A stretch of 64,000 nucleotides of DNA from Portunus trituberculatus (taxonomy: Eukaryota; Arthropoda; Malacostraca; Decapoda; Portunidae): contig NC_059300.1 of assembly GCF_017591435.1 (NCBI RefSeq), forward strand, positions 19,056,436-19,120,435. The letters run 5' to 3'. Shown piece after piece: positions 1 to 11,683 of the stretch (position 1 is the stretch's first letter; each line of letters opens with the position of its first letter). The notes below the pieces were generated by a model. That model made no database searches. It was not told where the DNA came from and worked only from the letters and a program-made list of their open reading frames with translations. A program made the position numbers and the translations under genes.

Positions 1-282
1 ATTGGCATGGAAAAATGGATAGGGAAGATCTGTGTATGTGGAATGGAAGAATGTCGAGAGGGCATGGGAAAAAACTAAAATGGCCACTTATAGGAGAGAT
101 GTGAAAAATATAGCTTCCCTCATAGAAGGGTGGAAGCATGGAATAGTTTAGACGTGGAAGTGGTCAACGCAAGGAATATTCATGATTTTAAGAAAAAGCT
201 GGACATTAATAGATATGGAGACGGGACAACACGAGCATAGCTCTTTTCCGTATGTTACAATTAGGTAAATACAATTAGGTAA

Positions 283-283
<1 letters not shown>
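1..283 (+). mobile_element. 3' end of a CR1-like LINE (family A)
   Basis: This is the last part of ORF2 and the 3' UTR of family A, nearly identical to 4108-4387, 49165-49453 and the reverse complement of 32308-32590. The ORF2 tail ends at a TAG at 238-240. One-base length differences in A runs near 70 and 110 break the frame relative to the other copies. The 3' UTR ends with two copies of a 14-bp unit containing TTAGGTAAATAC and passes straight into (AC)n. The upstream part of the element lies outside the window. Confidence 0.85.

Positions 284-376
<93 letters not shown>
284..376. repeat. (AC)n microsatellite at a LINE 3' tail
   Basis: An uninterrupted AC dinucleotide tract of about 93 bp begins exactly where the LINE-A tail ends. 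It could be the insertion target, an extension of the tail by slippage, or both. Confidence 0.97.
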
Positions 377-378
<2 letters not shown>

Positions 379-645
379 CGTCGATGGCGGAGGTGGTCGC
401 TGAGCTCAGAGCAATCATCTATAATTCTACAGTTACCTAAGAGTAACCAAGGTGGGAAAGGAGCTGGTAATGTTTGTCCCGTCTCCATATAGTCATGTTA
501 ACTGTTGATTAGCAAAATAATGTCCAGTGAAGGTAAATATAAACTGTAGCCTGCGTTTGAGCCATCAGCTGGTTTGTTTACGTCTGCGCAACATGGCGGC
601 CGTGAACTCGAAAGAGAATCAGACTTCACAGGGTTTCAAGGAATA
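377..645. other. Spacer or 5' UTR upstream of LINE-A ORF1
   Basis: Not coding. Around 455-530 it resembles the reverse complement of a LINE 3' end (GTCCCGTCTCCATAT followed later by AATGTCCAG), suggesting a short minus-strand LINE remnant. The GC-richer part from about 560, containing AACATGGCGGCCG, may be the 5' UTR of the LINE-A copy that follows. The other LINE-A copies here are 5'-truncated, so this cannot be checked inside the window. Confidence 0.4.
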
Positions 646-1545
646 ATGGAGAAGAGCACTTATGTGAAGAAAATTCTGGAGTTAGAAGGTAAAATTGAAA
701 AACTGTTTGAAAAGTATGAGGGCCTGGAAACGAGTTATGACAATGTAAAGAGAGACTGTGCCGATATGAAGAAGGAAAATGCAGCACTGAAAGAGGAAGT
801 TAAGCTAATTAAAGTGAATTGCGAAAATGTGGAGAATCTCTAGGAAAAGTGATGGAGAAGCAGGCTGAATGGAAAAAAAGTCAGGAAGTGGAAAGAAAGG
901 AGGTAAATTACAAAGTTGCAAGTCTGGAAAAGGAAATCAAAGAGTCAGGGAGAAAACTTTGGGCCTTGCTGAAATTATAGATCAACAGATCATAGAAGAG
1001 AAGATAGCTGAGAAAGTGGTGAAGGTTATTAAGTCAAATGAGACATTGGTGAGGAAACTGTAGACAAAAAGAGATGTGTGGTGATATTTGGTGTGGAGGA
1101 GGATAAGACACCGAGTAAAATGGAGAGAGAAAAACATAAAAAGGTGATAAATAATATCATTAATGTGGTGCAAGAGGAGGAAAAGACCTAGTACAAGAAA
1201 TAGAGGACTTCCATAGAATTGGAAAGTTCACAAGAGAAGGTATGAGGCCAATAAGAATCAAACTTAAGTCACAAAAGGATGTAGATGAATTGGTGGAGAA
1301 GTCATGGAGGCTAGCCCAGCAGGAAACAACAAGGAAGATTTGGTTGAGAAGAGATCTCGGTGAAAAGGAAAGAGAAATGTTAAATGAGTTGAGAAAGGAG
1401 GCTTTGAAAAAAAATGAAGAGAGGACAGAAGAGGAGAAGAAAGAGTTTTCTGGAGAATCTTGGATATGAGACTGAGGAAGTGGTTCATAACCCAGAAAAG
1501 TACAGCAAGAAAGGACTAAAGAAACTTACATATGAGCGAAATGTA
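646..1545 (+). pseudogene. LINE-A ORF1 (coiled-coil RNA-binding protein), frameshifted
   Basis: ORF1 proteins of CR1/L1-type LINEs coat their own RNA. The ATG at 646 opens a lysine- and glutamate-rich heptad-like segment (KILELEGKIEKLF, then KENAALKEEVKL), followed by a region resembling the RRM and C-terminal domain of L1-type ORF1p: VVIFGVEEDKTPSK near 1078, RIGKF and RPIRIKLKS near 1216-1270, and RRDLGEKEREMLNE near 1350. The parts lie in different frames, with breaks near 835, 1060, 1185 and 1450, so it is not translatable as it stands. The same protein is encoded at 45771-46574. ORF2 follows directly. Confidence 0.75.
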
Positions 1546-4344
1546 ATGTATTCCAACATAAATGGAGTGATATCGGGGATTTTAGAACTCAACGATTACT
1601 TGAGGGACAAGAACCCAGATATTGTGGGTCTTACTGAAACAAAACTGAGAGAGGAGAAGACCTGATGAAGGTTGGAGAAGGAAATATAACGTTTGGAAAA
1701 GAAATAGAGTAGGTAAGATGGGAGGAGGAGTGATGTTGCTGGTTAAAAAAGATATAAAGGTGGATCAAGTGAAAAAAGGTATGGGAAAGGCAGAAGTGCT
1801 AAAGATCAGAGCAGAAACTAATGAAGGAAAAAGAGGCACTACATAGTGGTGTACGTACCACCTAAGACAAATGCATGGTCAGTACAGGAATATGAAGAAA
1901 TGATAAGTGATACAGGAACATGTCTGGAAGAAATGTTGGGTGGCTGTGAACGAACTATAATGATGGGAGATTTTAATTGTAAAGAGGTGTGTTGGGAGGA
2001 CTGGTCAATGGAAGGATCAGAGACAACATGGGAAATACACTATTGACACTGGCAATGGAAAATGTGTTAACTCAGTGGGTCAAAGAAGATACTAGGTTTG
2101 GAGGAGAGGAGCATCGTCAAGACTGGACTTGGTCTTTAGTACAGAGCCAATGGTCATTGAGGAGATGAGGGTGGAGTGCCCTTTAGCAAAGAGTGATCAT
2201 GCAGTTTTGGAGTTCAAGGTGATAGACGAAGAGAAATCTAGAAGAAATGAAGAATATAAAGTGGGAAGATGGAATTATGCCAAGACAGATTTTGGAAACC
2301 TAAAGAAATTCTTTCAAGAGACAAATTGGATGAAATTCAAGAGTGCTAAGGAGCAAATGAAAAGTGGAAGGAATTTATAAAAATATACAAAGAAGGTGAG
2401 AAAAATTTGTACCAATAAGACAACATAGAGAAGTTGGAAAGCAGGACTGGTTTAACGATAGATGTGAAAAGGCTAGAACAAGAAAAGAGGATGCATGGAA
2501 GAGGTGGAGAAGGAAAAGACGGATTAAGCAGTGGGAAAGTTACAAAAGAGCAAGAAATGAATATGTGTTGATTAGAAGAGAAGAAAGAAAGAAACAAGAA
2601 AAGGATATAATTGATAAATGTAAAGACCAACCAAGGCTTTTTACAGACATGTGAACAACAACATCAAAAATAGAGAAAGTATTGAAAGTTTAGAAGTAAA
2701 TGGAGTATACAGTGAAGATCCCAGGAAATGGCAGAGGCTATGAATGGATGCTTTCGGAAGGTATTCACAAAGGAGACTGCTTTTGACAAACCACTGGTAA
2801 TGGAACAGAAAGGGATTATGAAGGAGTTTCAAGTAACTGTGGAGGAGATCAAGAACATGATGGGGAGTTTAGAAGTGAGAAAAGCTGTGGGACCTGATGG
2901 GGTATCAGGATGGATTTTAAGAGAATGCAGGAGCAATTGGCAGAAAAAGTTTGTGAAGTAATTGATGCCTCATTAAGGGAAGGTGTAGTGCCCCAAGACT
3001 GGAAAAGAGCTAACATTGTCCCAATCTATAAATCAGGTAACAAGAGAGACCCATTGAACTATAGACCAGTGTCACTTACAAGTGTGGTAGCTAAGATGTG
3101 TGAGAGGGTGGTGAAGACTAGATGGACAGACTTCTTGGAGAAAATGACATACTTTGTGAGTGTCAATTTGGTTTTAGGAAAGGGCGTTCATGCACGACAA
3201 ACCTGATATGTTACTATTCGAGGGTGATAGATGTAATACAGGAAAGAGATGGTTGGGCTGATGGAATATATCTGGATTTAAAAAAGGCCTTTGATAAGGT
3301 ACCACACCAGAGACTGATCTGGAAACTTGAAATGGTAGGAGGAGTGCATGGCAGTTTACTAAAATGGATGGAAGACTTTTGGTAGGAAGAGAAATGAGAA
3401 CAATAATTAAGGACAGACCATCAGAATGGGGATTGGTGGAGAGTGGAGTTCCACAGGGATCAGTGTTGGCACCAGTAATGTTCGCAGTCTACATAAATGA
3501 CATGGTGGATGGGGTGTCCAGTTATGTGAGCCTATTTGCAGACGATGCAAAATTGTTAAGAAAAGTGAGATGTGACAAAGATTGCGAACTACTCCAGGAA
3601 GACTTGGACAGAATATGGAAATGGAGCTGTACATGGCAAATGGAGTTCAACACGACAAAATGCAAGAAAATAGAGTTTGGCAAGAGTGAAAGAAGAATCA
3701 GGAGTATGTACAAGATAGGAAATGAAGACATAAAACCAGTCATGAAGAAAAAGACCTTGGGGTGACAATTACCAATGACCTATCGCCAGAGAGACATATA
3801 AACAAAATAATTGGAGAAGTATTGAACTTATTGAGGAACATAAGAGTGGCGTTCGTATATCTAGATGAAGAAATGATGAAGAAAATAATTACTGCAATGA
3901 TAAGACCGAGGCTTGAATATGCAACAATACAGTGGGCTCGAACTTAAAGAAACACATAAGGAAACTAGAGAAAGTACAGAGGGCTGCAACAAAATGGTGC
4001 CTGACTTAAGAGATTTGACTTATGAAGACAGACTGAAAAGAATGCAACTTCCAACCCTGGAAAACAGAAGAGAAAGGGAGACCTGATAGCAATATACAGA
4101 GTGATGATTGGCATGGAAAAATGGATAGGGAAGATCTGTGTATGTGGAATGGAAGAATGTCGAGAGGGCATGGGAAAAACTAAAATGGCCACTTATAGGA
4201 GAGATGTGAAAAATATAGCTTCCCTCATAGAAGGGTGGAAGCATGGAATAGTTTAGACGTGGAAGTGGTCAACGCAAGGAATATTCATGATTTTAAGAAA
4301 AGCTGGACATTAATAGATATGGAGACGGGACAACACGAGCATAG
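1546..4344 (+). pseudogene. LINE-A ORF2 (endonuclease-reverse transcriptase), frameshifted
   Basis: ORF2 makes the enzyme for target-primed reverse transcription. An APE-type endonuclease comes first (PDIVGLTETKL near 1615; GDFNCKEVCWED near 1968; the SDH box near 2192), then a linker, then the reverse transcriptase: KAVGPDGVSG near 2883, NYRPVSLTS near 3057, LDLKKAFDKVPH near 3273, GVPQGSVLAPV near 3445 and the catalytic FADDAKLL near 3535. The C-terminal CR1-type tail (RPRLEYATIQWA) follows, with stop at 4342-4344. At least eight indels break it. Two, at 3376-3385 and 3742-3755, are also present in the copies at 32352-34754 and 46601-49405, so they predate those insertions. CR1/Jockey group is likely; the exact clade is uncertain. 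Confidence 0.85.
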
Positions 4345-4387
4345 CTCTTTTCCGTATGTTACAATTAGGTAAATACAATTAGGTAAA
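4345..4387 (+). other. LINE-A 3' UTR and terminal 14-bp repeats
   Basis: Forty-three bases after the ORF2 stop. The end is a tandem pair of ACAATTAGGTAAAT. The core AGGTAAATAC recurs at the 3' ends of LINE-B (near 5325), LINE-C (8319-8328) and, reversed, at 32308 and 57450. A conserved tandem 3' end is typical of CR1-group LINEs, where it guides reverse transcription. Confidence 0.8.
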
Positions 4388-4412
4388 TACACACACACAC
4401 ACACACACACAC
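4388..4412. repeat. (AC)n between LINE-A and LINE-B
   Basis: About 12 AC units join the 3' end of one LINE directly to the truncated 5' end of the next. Confidence 0.95.
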
Positions 4413-5337
4413 GTGCTTGGTCCCATTATGTTTTTTATTTAAGTTAATGATATGCCATTAGGAATTGACAGTTAAATGAACATGTTTGCGGACGATACTA
4501 AAATTATGAGGAGAGTAAAGAATGTGGAAGATTGTAACAAGTTACAGGAAGATCTTGATAAAATATATGAGTGGAGTAAGGAGTGGCAGATGGAATTTAA
4601 TATAGACAAGACGTACCCATGTTATGGAAATGGGAAGAAGTAGATACAGACCAAACTGGGATTACAGGCTGGGTGATGAGAAAATTAAAGAGACCAATGA
4701 GGAGAAAGACTTAGGAGTAACCGTGCAAAACACTGTCACCGGAGAAACACATTAACAAGATTTTTGGGAAAACATATAACATGCTTCAAAATATTGGCCT
4801 TGCGTTCCACTACTTAGATGAAGGAATGATGAAGATATTATGTACCTTAATAAGATCCCAGTTAGAATATGCAGTTTGTGTCTGGTCACCGCATATGAAG
4901 AAAAATGTGAAGAAGGTAAAAAGGGTACAGAGGCTGGCAACAAGGATGGTACCAGGACTCAGGGAGTTAGACTATGAGGAAAGACTGAAGAAGCTGGGGC
5001 TGACCACATTAGAAGAGAGAAGAACAAGAGGAGACATGATAACTATGTATAAATTGGTGAACAAGATTGACATACTGGACAGAGAGTTGATAAAGGTGAC
5101 CACAAGTATTCATCTCCGAGGACATGGAAAAAAGCTAATAAAAGACATCTGTCTAAATGATGTGAGAAAATACAGTTTCTCGCATCGTAGCATTAATAAG
5201 TGGAATAAACTGAGCAGTGATGTCGTTGACGCGGTGTGTGTCAATCAGATGAAAGAGAGATATGACAGGAATGGAGAAGGAGACAGGACACAGAGAGCTT
5301 AGCTTGGGCCCTGTAATACACAAATAGGTAAATAAAT
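4413..5337 (+). pseudogene. 5'-truncated LINE-B: RT palm and C-terminus of ORF2
   Basis: A related but distinct CR1-like family, truncated just upstream of the RT active site. FADDTKIMRRVK is readable near 4487. The best-preserved piece runs 4781-5302 and encodes the CR1-type C-terminal domain, with RSQLEYAVCVWSPH, RVQRLATRMVPGL and LGLTTLEERRTRGD, ending at TAG 5300-5302. The 3' UTR ends CAAATAGGTAAATAAATACA and then becomes an AC tract. The 5' junction abuts (AC)n directly. Confidence 0.8.
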
Positions 5338-5358
5338 ACACACACACATACACACACA
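5338..5358. repeat. (AC)n between LINE-B and LINE-C
   Basis: A short AC tract with one AT interruption, linking the LINE-B tail to the truncated LINE-C start. Confidence 0.9.
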
Positions 5359-5611
5359 AGTGTCTCAAGTGGCTGTAAAGGAAATTATGGCTAGATGTGA
5401 TGTCAATCACAAGAAAATATGGATAAATAGAGATATGAACTTAAAGGAACGAGAAAAGGAGAAAGTGCTAAAAAGTGAAGCTAAGGAAAAAAACGAGAAA
5501 AGGACAGAGCTAGAGAAGAATTTTTACTGGAGTGTTCTGGATATGAGACTAAAGAAGTGGTACCTAAGGAAAAAAGAAAGGGTCGTGGAGGAGGCAATAA
5601 ATCAAAAGTGA
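5359..5611 (+). pseudogene. LINE-C ORF1, C-terminal part
   Basis: The open segment encodes the end of an ORF1 protein: NRDMNLKEREKEK, then a lysine- and glutamate-rich stretch and DMRLKKWYLRKKER. It matches the ORF1 end of LINE-A (RRDLGEKEREML, DMRLRKWF) in position and spacing. The N-terminus is missing because the copy is 5'-truncated at the AC tract. Confidence 0.7.
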
Positions 5612-8295
5612 CTTATACTAACATAGATGGGTTGTTATCAAGTATATTGGAAGTTCAGGATTGTTTGAAAGAGAAAAAGCCGGATGTAATGTGCATCGTT
5701 GAAACAAAACTGAAAAAAGAGATCCATGTCAACTTTATAGAGGATGGATATAATACCTGGAGGAGGGACAGAAAGGATAAAGGGGGAGGAGGAGTGCTAA
5801 TAATGGTTCATGATAATATATGTGTGGAGGATGTGCAATATGGTGAGGACAAGGTGGAAGTAATGGGAGTAACAATCACAACAGAAGATTTGAAGAAAAG
5901 AAAAATTATAGTTATATATGTTCCACCAAAGACTAATAATACATGGGGATCAGAAGAGCATAAAGATATGCAGAGAGGTGTTAAAGTGCCTAGATAACAT
6001 GATAAGAAGAGATAGAAGAATACTCTTAGTTGGAGACTTCAACTGTAAAAAAAATAAACTGGAGAGAGATGGAAGTAATGGATAATGCTGGGCAATGGAG
6101 TGAGAAAGTGTTACAGCTGACTATGGTTAATACAATGGACCAGTGGGTGGAGGAGTCAACAAGGTACAGGAGGGAAGAAGAACCATCGTTGCTTGACATA
6201 GTTTTCACAAAGAAACCAGAGCCCCCTCCAATCATACAATACCTTAGTGCAATGGGGAAAAGTGATCATGTGACATTAGAGGTGCAAATGCAGGAGGAAG
6301 ATGAGATAAGTTATAGAGAGGACTATAGAGGAGAGAGATTAAATTATGCAAGAGCAGATTTTGAAAAAATTAAGGAGTTATTTTGCTGATATTGAGTGGA
6401 GTAATATTATGAGCAGGAAGACTGTACAAGAGAAATATGACATATTCTTACAGAAATACAATGAAGGCGTAAAAAAGTTTGTTCCTGTTTATAGAGTTCA
6501 GAAAAAAAATACATGCTTGGTACAATGCTAGATGTATACAAGCAAAAATGGCAAAGGATAAAGCATAGAAGAAACTCTTAAAGCAGGGAAATGACTATAA
6601 TAGTCGGCAGTGCAAAGATACTAGAAATAAATATATTAGAGTAAGGAGAGAGGAAGAAAGTTTGAGAAGGATGTAGTGGATAAAAGCAAGGATGAACCCA
6701 AACTTTTCTACAAGTTTATAAATGACAAAACAAAGGATAAGGAAACAATTGAAAAAATAATTAAAGAAGGGAAGACATACCAAACAGAGAAGGAAATGTG
6801 TGAAATAATGAATGAGAGCTTCAAAACGGTATTCACTGCAGATGATGATTTCACAGAACCTAATAGGACATTGGATTGCCAAGGATTACAGGAGATTGCA
6901 GTGCACAAAGAGGATATTGGAAGATTACTGGATAAGTTGGAAGTCAGAAAAGCAATGGGGCCAGATGGTGTATCAGGCTGAGTGTTAAAAGAATGTAAAA
7001 GGCAATTACTGGATCCAATTTGGGAAAAAATTAAAAGTTCAATAAATGAAGGGAAAGTTCCACTAGAGTGGAAGAGAGCCAACTTAATACCAATATTTAA
7101 AGGAAGAAAGGCAACTGAACCACTAAACTACAGACCAGTGTCACTTTCAAGTGTCATAGGGAAGTTATGTGAAATAATTATCAAAGATAAATGGGTTAAA
7201 TTTCTAGAAGAGGAGCAAGTCATATCAAACAGAAAATTTGGGTTCAAGACAGGGTGATCATGTATATCAAACTTGTTAACCTTCTACTCGAGTTATTGCA
7301 GGACTTCAAAATAGAGATGGATGGGTCGACACAGTATACCTGGACATTAAAAAGGCTTTTGATAAAGTCTCATGGAAACTAGAGAACATAGGAGGAATGC
7401 AAGGAACTTTGCTTGAATGGACAAGAGATTATTTGAAGAATAGGGAAATGAAAACTGTGATCAGAGATACATACTCGTCCTGTGTTAAAGTAACTAGCGT
7501 AGTGCCACAAGGGTCAATGTTAGCCCCCATTACGTTTCAAGTTTATGTAATCGACATTCACATTGGAATAAACAGTTATATAAATTTAATTGCTGATGAT
7601 GCAAAGCTGCTAAGAGTTATCAAAGCCAGAGAGGACTGTCTGCTGTTGCAGGAAGATATAAACAAGATCTATAAATGGAGCAAGAAGTGGAAATTGGAGT
7701 TTAATGCCAAGAAATGCCACATAATGAAACTAGGAAAGAATAAGAGAAGACCAGTATGGAATTATTTGATGGGAGAGGAGCAAATAATGAAGACTAAAGA
7801 GGAAAAAGATCTTGTGATCATACAAGCAAATCTGAGCCCTGATAAAAACATAAGCAAGATATTTAGACTATCATATAAGATGTTGACTAATATAAGAGTG
7901 GCATTTCATTACATGGATAAAGATATGATGAAAAAAATCATCACAAGTATGATATGCCCAAGACATGAAGAACGACTGAAGGAAATGGGACTGTCAAACT
8001 TACAAGATAGAAGAAAACGTGCGACCTAATAAAAATGTATAAGATAGTAAATGATATTGAAAAGATTGACAAAGAAGACCTGGCAGTGTTGACAGAAGAT
8101 GAAAGGACAAGAGGACATGAAAAGAAGATAGGGATGAGGCAGTGTGTAAACGATATTGGAAAATACAGTTTACCACACATAATAATGGAAAAATGGAATG
8201 CATTGAATAATGAAGTTGTTACAGCACATAATGTGCATAACTTTAGGGAAGAATTAGATAAATGGAGATATGAAGACAGGACACTACGAGCCTCA
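5612..8295 (+). pseudogene. LINE-C ORF2 (endonuclease-reverse transcriptase), frameshifted
   Basis: The reading starts YTNIDGLLSSILEVQ and continues through the APE endonuclease (VMCIVETKL near 5688; GGGGVLIMVHDN near 5793; GDFNCKK near 6031, followed by a shift; SDH near 6262) into the RT. RKAMGPDGVSG lies near 6946, interrupted by a TGA at 6979-6981. NYRPVSLSS lies near 7126, KKAFDKV near 7350 with a local deletion, and VVPQGSMLAP near 7500. The active-site box ADDAKLLR near 7590 is intact. The C-terminal block RHEERLKEMGLSNL near 7960 shows a deletion of the LEYA segment. The usual stop after TLRA is lost near 8295. The 3' UTR ends AGGTAAATAC at 8328 without an AC tail. Confidence 0.8.
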
Positions 8296-8328
8296 CTCGA
8301 ACCCTGTACAATACAACTAGGTAAATAC

Positions 8329-8457
8329 TCCCAGATCTTTTTCCTCTTTAGTCTTCATTATTTGTTTCTTTCCCATCAGATAGTTCCATACCAGTCTTCT
8401 CTTACTCTTTCCTAATTTAATTATGCTACATTTCCTGGCATTGAATTCTAACTTAGT
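8329..8457 (-). mobile_element. Minus-strand LINE-C fragment at the left flank of the DIRS element
   Basis: The reverse complement of this segment matches the LINE-C ORF2 region 7695-7812 (the block from the GAG-TTT-AAT-GCC codons to GAGGAAAAAGATC). It is cut at both ends: on the left by the LINE-C plus-strand 3' end and on the right by the DIRS terminus. Its continuation is not on the other side of the DIRS element, so some rearrangement preceded or accompanied the insertion. Confidence 0.75.
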
Positions 8458-8528
8458 TTACTTCAGCAACCCATCGCCATTGCTGGAGAGGCTACACATG
8501 AGATACGCAAAGATCAAGGTACCGGCAG
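8458..8528 (+). repeat. DIRS left inverted terminal repeat
   Basis: Begins TTTACTTCAGCAACCC. The inner half, CACATGAGATACGCAAAGAT followed by CAAGGTAC, is repeated inverted at 13490-13525. The outer half is repeated inverted at 13239-13285, inside the internal complementary region. Confidence 0.85.
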
Positions 8529-8926
8529 TGACGCTTTGTTCTTGGTACAGGCAAGACGTGTTTGTCTTGCAGCTGCAGTTTGCCATTTTGGGATTGGTTA
8601 TCCGTTATCTGTTTTTCAGAGCGGGTTGGCACTTATTTAATACCTTACTTTATTACCCCGTGATCCCGTTGGAGCGGGAAGAGTGCCTGGTGTTCCTTTC
8701 CTGTTATCCATTTGGAGCGGGAGGACACGGTGTGGACCAAGGTGAGGTTATGCACCCTTGTTACCTGTTATCCAAACTTGGAGCAGGTTGTCATTTATTC
8801 ATTGACTATTGTTATTTACTTGTGGTCTTGTGGGTGTTGTATTGTGCCTGTGTTTTTTCCCGTTATCTCTCAGGAGCGGGACATGTGACAGAAGTGTGCC
8901 GTTGTGAAGGTGTTTGGTACATCAGT
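8529..8926 (+). other. DIRS 5' leader
   Basis: About 400 bp between the left terminal repeat and the first gag ATG. A frame is open across it, but the translation is rich in W, C, Y and hydrophobic residues and unlike a gag. Repeated TTGGAGC and GTTATCC motifs (GTTATCCATTTGGAGCGGG, GTTATCCAAACTTGGAGC, GTTATCTCTCAGGAGCGGG) form a degenerate repeat at roughly 60-120 bp spacing, which suggests an untranslated leader. Confidence 0.45.
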
Positions 8927-10165
8927 ATGTCTTCCTCGGGTGGTTCTACACCTCCAAGAAGCGGTTCCTCACATTCTCGTGGAAGCCGACTCTATTCGTC
9001 CACTAGGCATAAGACGAGGAAGAATATTCAACGGTCTGGGGCCTCTGCTGGTGAGGATGCCGTTGCAAGTGATCGTGTGTCTAAGATGGACGCCCGACCA
9101 CCAGTTAGCCAGTCTGGAGAAGTTAGCAATACTTCTTTATCCAAGATTTTGGAGGCTTTGGCTGTACTTCAAGAGGATGTGAATAAACTTAAGAGTGACA
9201 GAGGTGACAGTGCAAGTGTTGGTAAGGGCCAGCACAGGACTTAGGTGGTACTCATGAATTTTCTGCCTCCCATCCCCCTTCTACCTCTGGTGAATTTTCT
9301 GGGTTTAGGTCAAAAGAAGTGAGTGCTGAAGAAGGTGAGATTGAAGATGAGGTTCCTTCTGGCAGTATTCTGTTACAAGCAGCTAAGGCCTATGTGCCCG
9401 TGGATGACTGTTCTGAAGCTATTGAAGAACCGATTGCTGCAATGGTGAATCACTGGTTTTCTCATGGTTTGAAAGATGAAGACCATAAGGAGATTTTGGC
9501 AGATGAGGTTTCTAAACGTCCTAGAAACTGTAAGGCACTTATTCCAGTCGAGTGCAACTCACAAGTGCTGGATGCCCTACCCACTGAGGCAAAGAAAGCT
9601 GATTTCAGACTAAAGGAAGTCGGCAAGGATATAACTAAGGCTGCCACTATCATTGTTAAATCACTTACTGTTCTGGACAAGTTTACTAATGAGGAGCACA
9701 ATCAGGTTATTGGTCATGAGGTGGCTATGCTTAATGGGGCCTTGGGGTTGTTAGGGCATGCTAACTTTAAACTGAATATGAATAGACGGTATTTCCTCAA
9801 ACGTGAGATAAACCAAAAGTATGCCCACTTATGCACTGATAAGACTCCTGTGACTGGCTTACTGTTTGGGGATGATCTTACTCAAGCTACCAAACAGATT
9901 GAGGAGGCTGAGAGGCTGAAAACAAGTTTACCAACAAGAAGACTTCCCATTTTGGAGCTCCAGGTCTTGGGAAGATTAGTGGTGGCAAGCAACGTGGTTT
10001 CTTTGGGAAGCCAGCTTTCCGGGGTATGTTAACCCAGTTTAAACCGTACGGTTTACACAAACCTGCCACCAGAGGGGACAGCCGCCCTTCTTATCTCAGA
10101 GGAACTCCTCTTCAAAAACTCAAGGGGCCGGGGACACTACAATCCCGGCAGTAATTCAGGTAAGG
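8927..10165 (+). pseudogene. DIRS gag-like ORF1, frameshifted
   Basis: The ATG at 8927 starts a serine- and arginine-rich N-terminus (MSSSGGSTPPRSGSSHSRGS) that ends at a stop at 9242-9244. The protein continues in another frame from about 9247 to 9935 with an acidic segment (EEGEIEDEVPSG) and a helical domain ending RRYFLKREINQKYAHLC and LLFGDDLTQATKQIEEAERL, which resembles DIRS Gag C-termini. A second shift near 9935 moves to a frame reading GGKQRGFFGKPAFRG and HKPATRGDSRPSYLRGTPL. DIRS Gag is thought to bind the element's RNA. RT follows with little spacing. Confidence 0.7.
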
Positions 10166-11683
10166 CATGAATTTGAAGCGGGTCAGCTTCACAAGTTTAT
10201 TGATGAGTGGTGCAAACTTACTAATGATCCTTTCATTTTGGACATTGTTAAACATTGCCATCTTGAGATCGATGAACAGAACATTACTCATTTATTTTCT
10301 GAGGAAGTGGAATACAGATTTAGTGATGAGGAGAAAGTTATTATGACTAATGAAATAAATAAATTGTTGAGCTTGAAGGTTATCAAGGAGACTCACAGAC
10401 AGGTGTGCCAGATTATTTTGCCAGTTTTCTTGAGAGAGAAAAAAGAGGGTGGCTATAGGATGGTGCTTAATTTGAAGAAACTCAACAAATTCATGAATTA
10501 CAACCATTTCAAAATGGAAAATTTTGAGCAGGCAATTAGGCTAATCAGTTCAGGTGCTTTCATGGCTTCTGTTGATCTGAAGCATGCTTATTATTCAGTC
10601 AAAATTGCAGAAGAGCAGCAAAATATCTTTGTTTTAAATGGGCAGGGAAGATATACCAATTCACTTGCCTTCCTAATGGTGTTTCTGCAGGCCCTCGTCT
10701 TTTCACTAAACTTTTGAAGCCAGTTTTTTTCTTTTGAGATTAAAAGGCTACACCATTACTTCCTTTATAGATGATACTCTTATGTGTAGCAACTCAGTTG
10801 AGGATTGTGTTGCTTGTTTGAAGGATACTGTGGAGATTTTGCAAAATGTTGGGTTTTGTATTAATGTGGAAAAATCAGTTTTGGTGCCTACGAAACGCAT
10901 AGAATATCTTGGTAACATCATCGATTCTGATGCCATGACTGTCACACTCCCTGCTCGTAGAGTGGAGAAGATTGTGGAAAGTTGTTCATCCTTGGCCAGT
11001 AGAAATAAGGCAAAGATCAGAGAAGTAGCTCAGGTAGTTGGCATGTTGGTGGCTGCCATTCCGGCCGTTGAATTAGGTAAGCTTCATTACAGAATTTTAG
11101 AAAGGGCCAAAATTGTTGCATTAAAGGTGGAAAAGAGTAACTTTGACAAAGTTATGACTATCTCAAAGGAAATGAAAATGGAGCTGAGTTGGTGGATCTC
11201 TGAAGTAGGGACACAAGTTAGGAAAATTATTCGACCTGCTCCTTCTGTTGAAGTTTTTACTGATGCCTCAGACTTAGGTTGGGATGGTTGTGTATTAAAG
11301 CATTCCACCAATGGTAAATGGACATCAGAAGAAAGCTGCCTACACATTAATGCAAGGGAACTCAAGGCCATCTTGTTTACCCTTCAATCTTTTGCTTACT
11401 TGCTTAAAGGCTGCCATGTTAAAGTTATGTGTGATAATACCACAGCCATTGCTTATGTTAATGAGATGGGTGGAACTAAATCACTAGTGTGTAACTCTAT
11501 CTGCATTGATATCTGGAATTGGTGTATTTCCAATGACATCTGGATTACTTGTGCACACATACCAGGAAAGAAGAATGTGTTGGCGGATACAGCCTCTCGT
11601 AATTTTAATGACAGACATGAATGGAAACTTAATCCAAAGATTTTTAAGGAGTTGTGTGTAGTTTTTTGGAACTCCCTCCATTG
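10166..11683 (+). pseudogene. DIRS reverse transcriptase-RNase H, one frameshift
   Basis: A DIRS/Gypsy-type RT. The fingers and palm begin near 10240 (EKEGGYRMVLNLKKLNKFM around 10440; ASVDLKHAYYSVKI around 10565). A shift near 10650 precedes the PNGVSAGPRLFTKLL block, and the active site FIDDTLMC lies at 10764-10787. RNase H follows: VFTDASDLGWDG near 11252, HINARELKAI near 11344, MCDNTTAIAYVNEMGG near 11428 and PGKKNVLADTASR near 11561. These are the expected D-E-D-D positions. Apart from the one break the domain is well kept, especially 10734-11684. Confidence 0.85.

Noticed and set aside
148..488. Reading frames with long Cys-Val repeats
   Set aside because: They are translations of the (AC)n tract.
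8423..8926. Upstream extension of the DIRS gag frame
   Set aside because: It crosses the element boundary into the flanking LINE fragment and has non-gag composition; the ATG at 8927 fits better.
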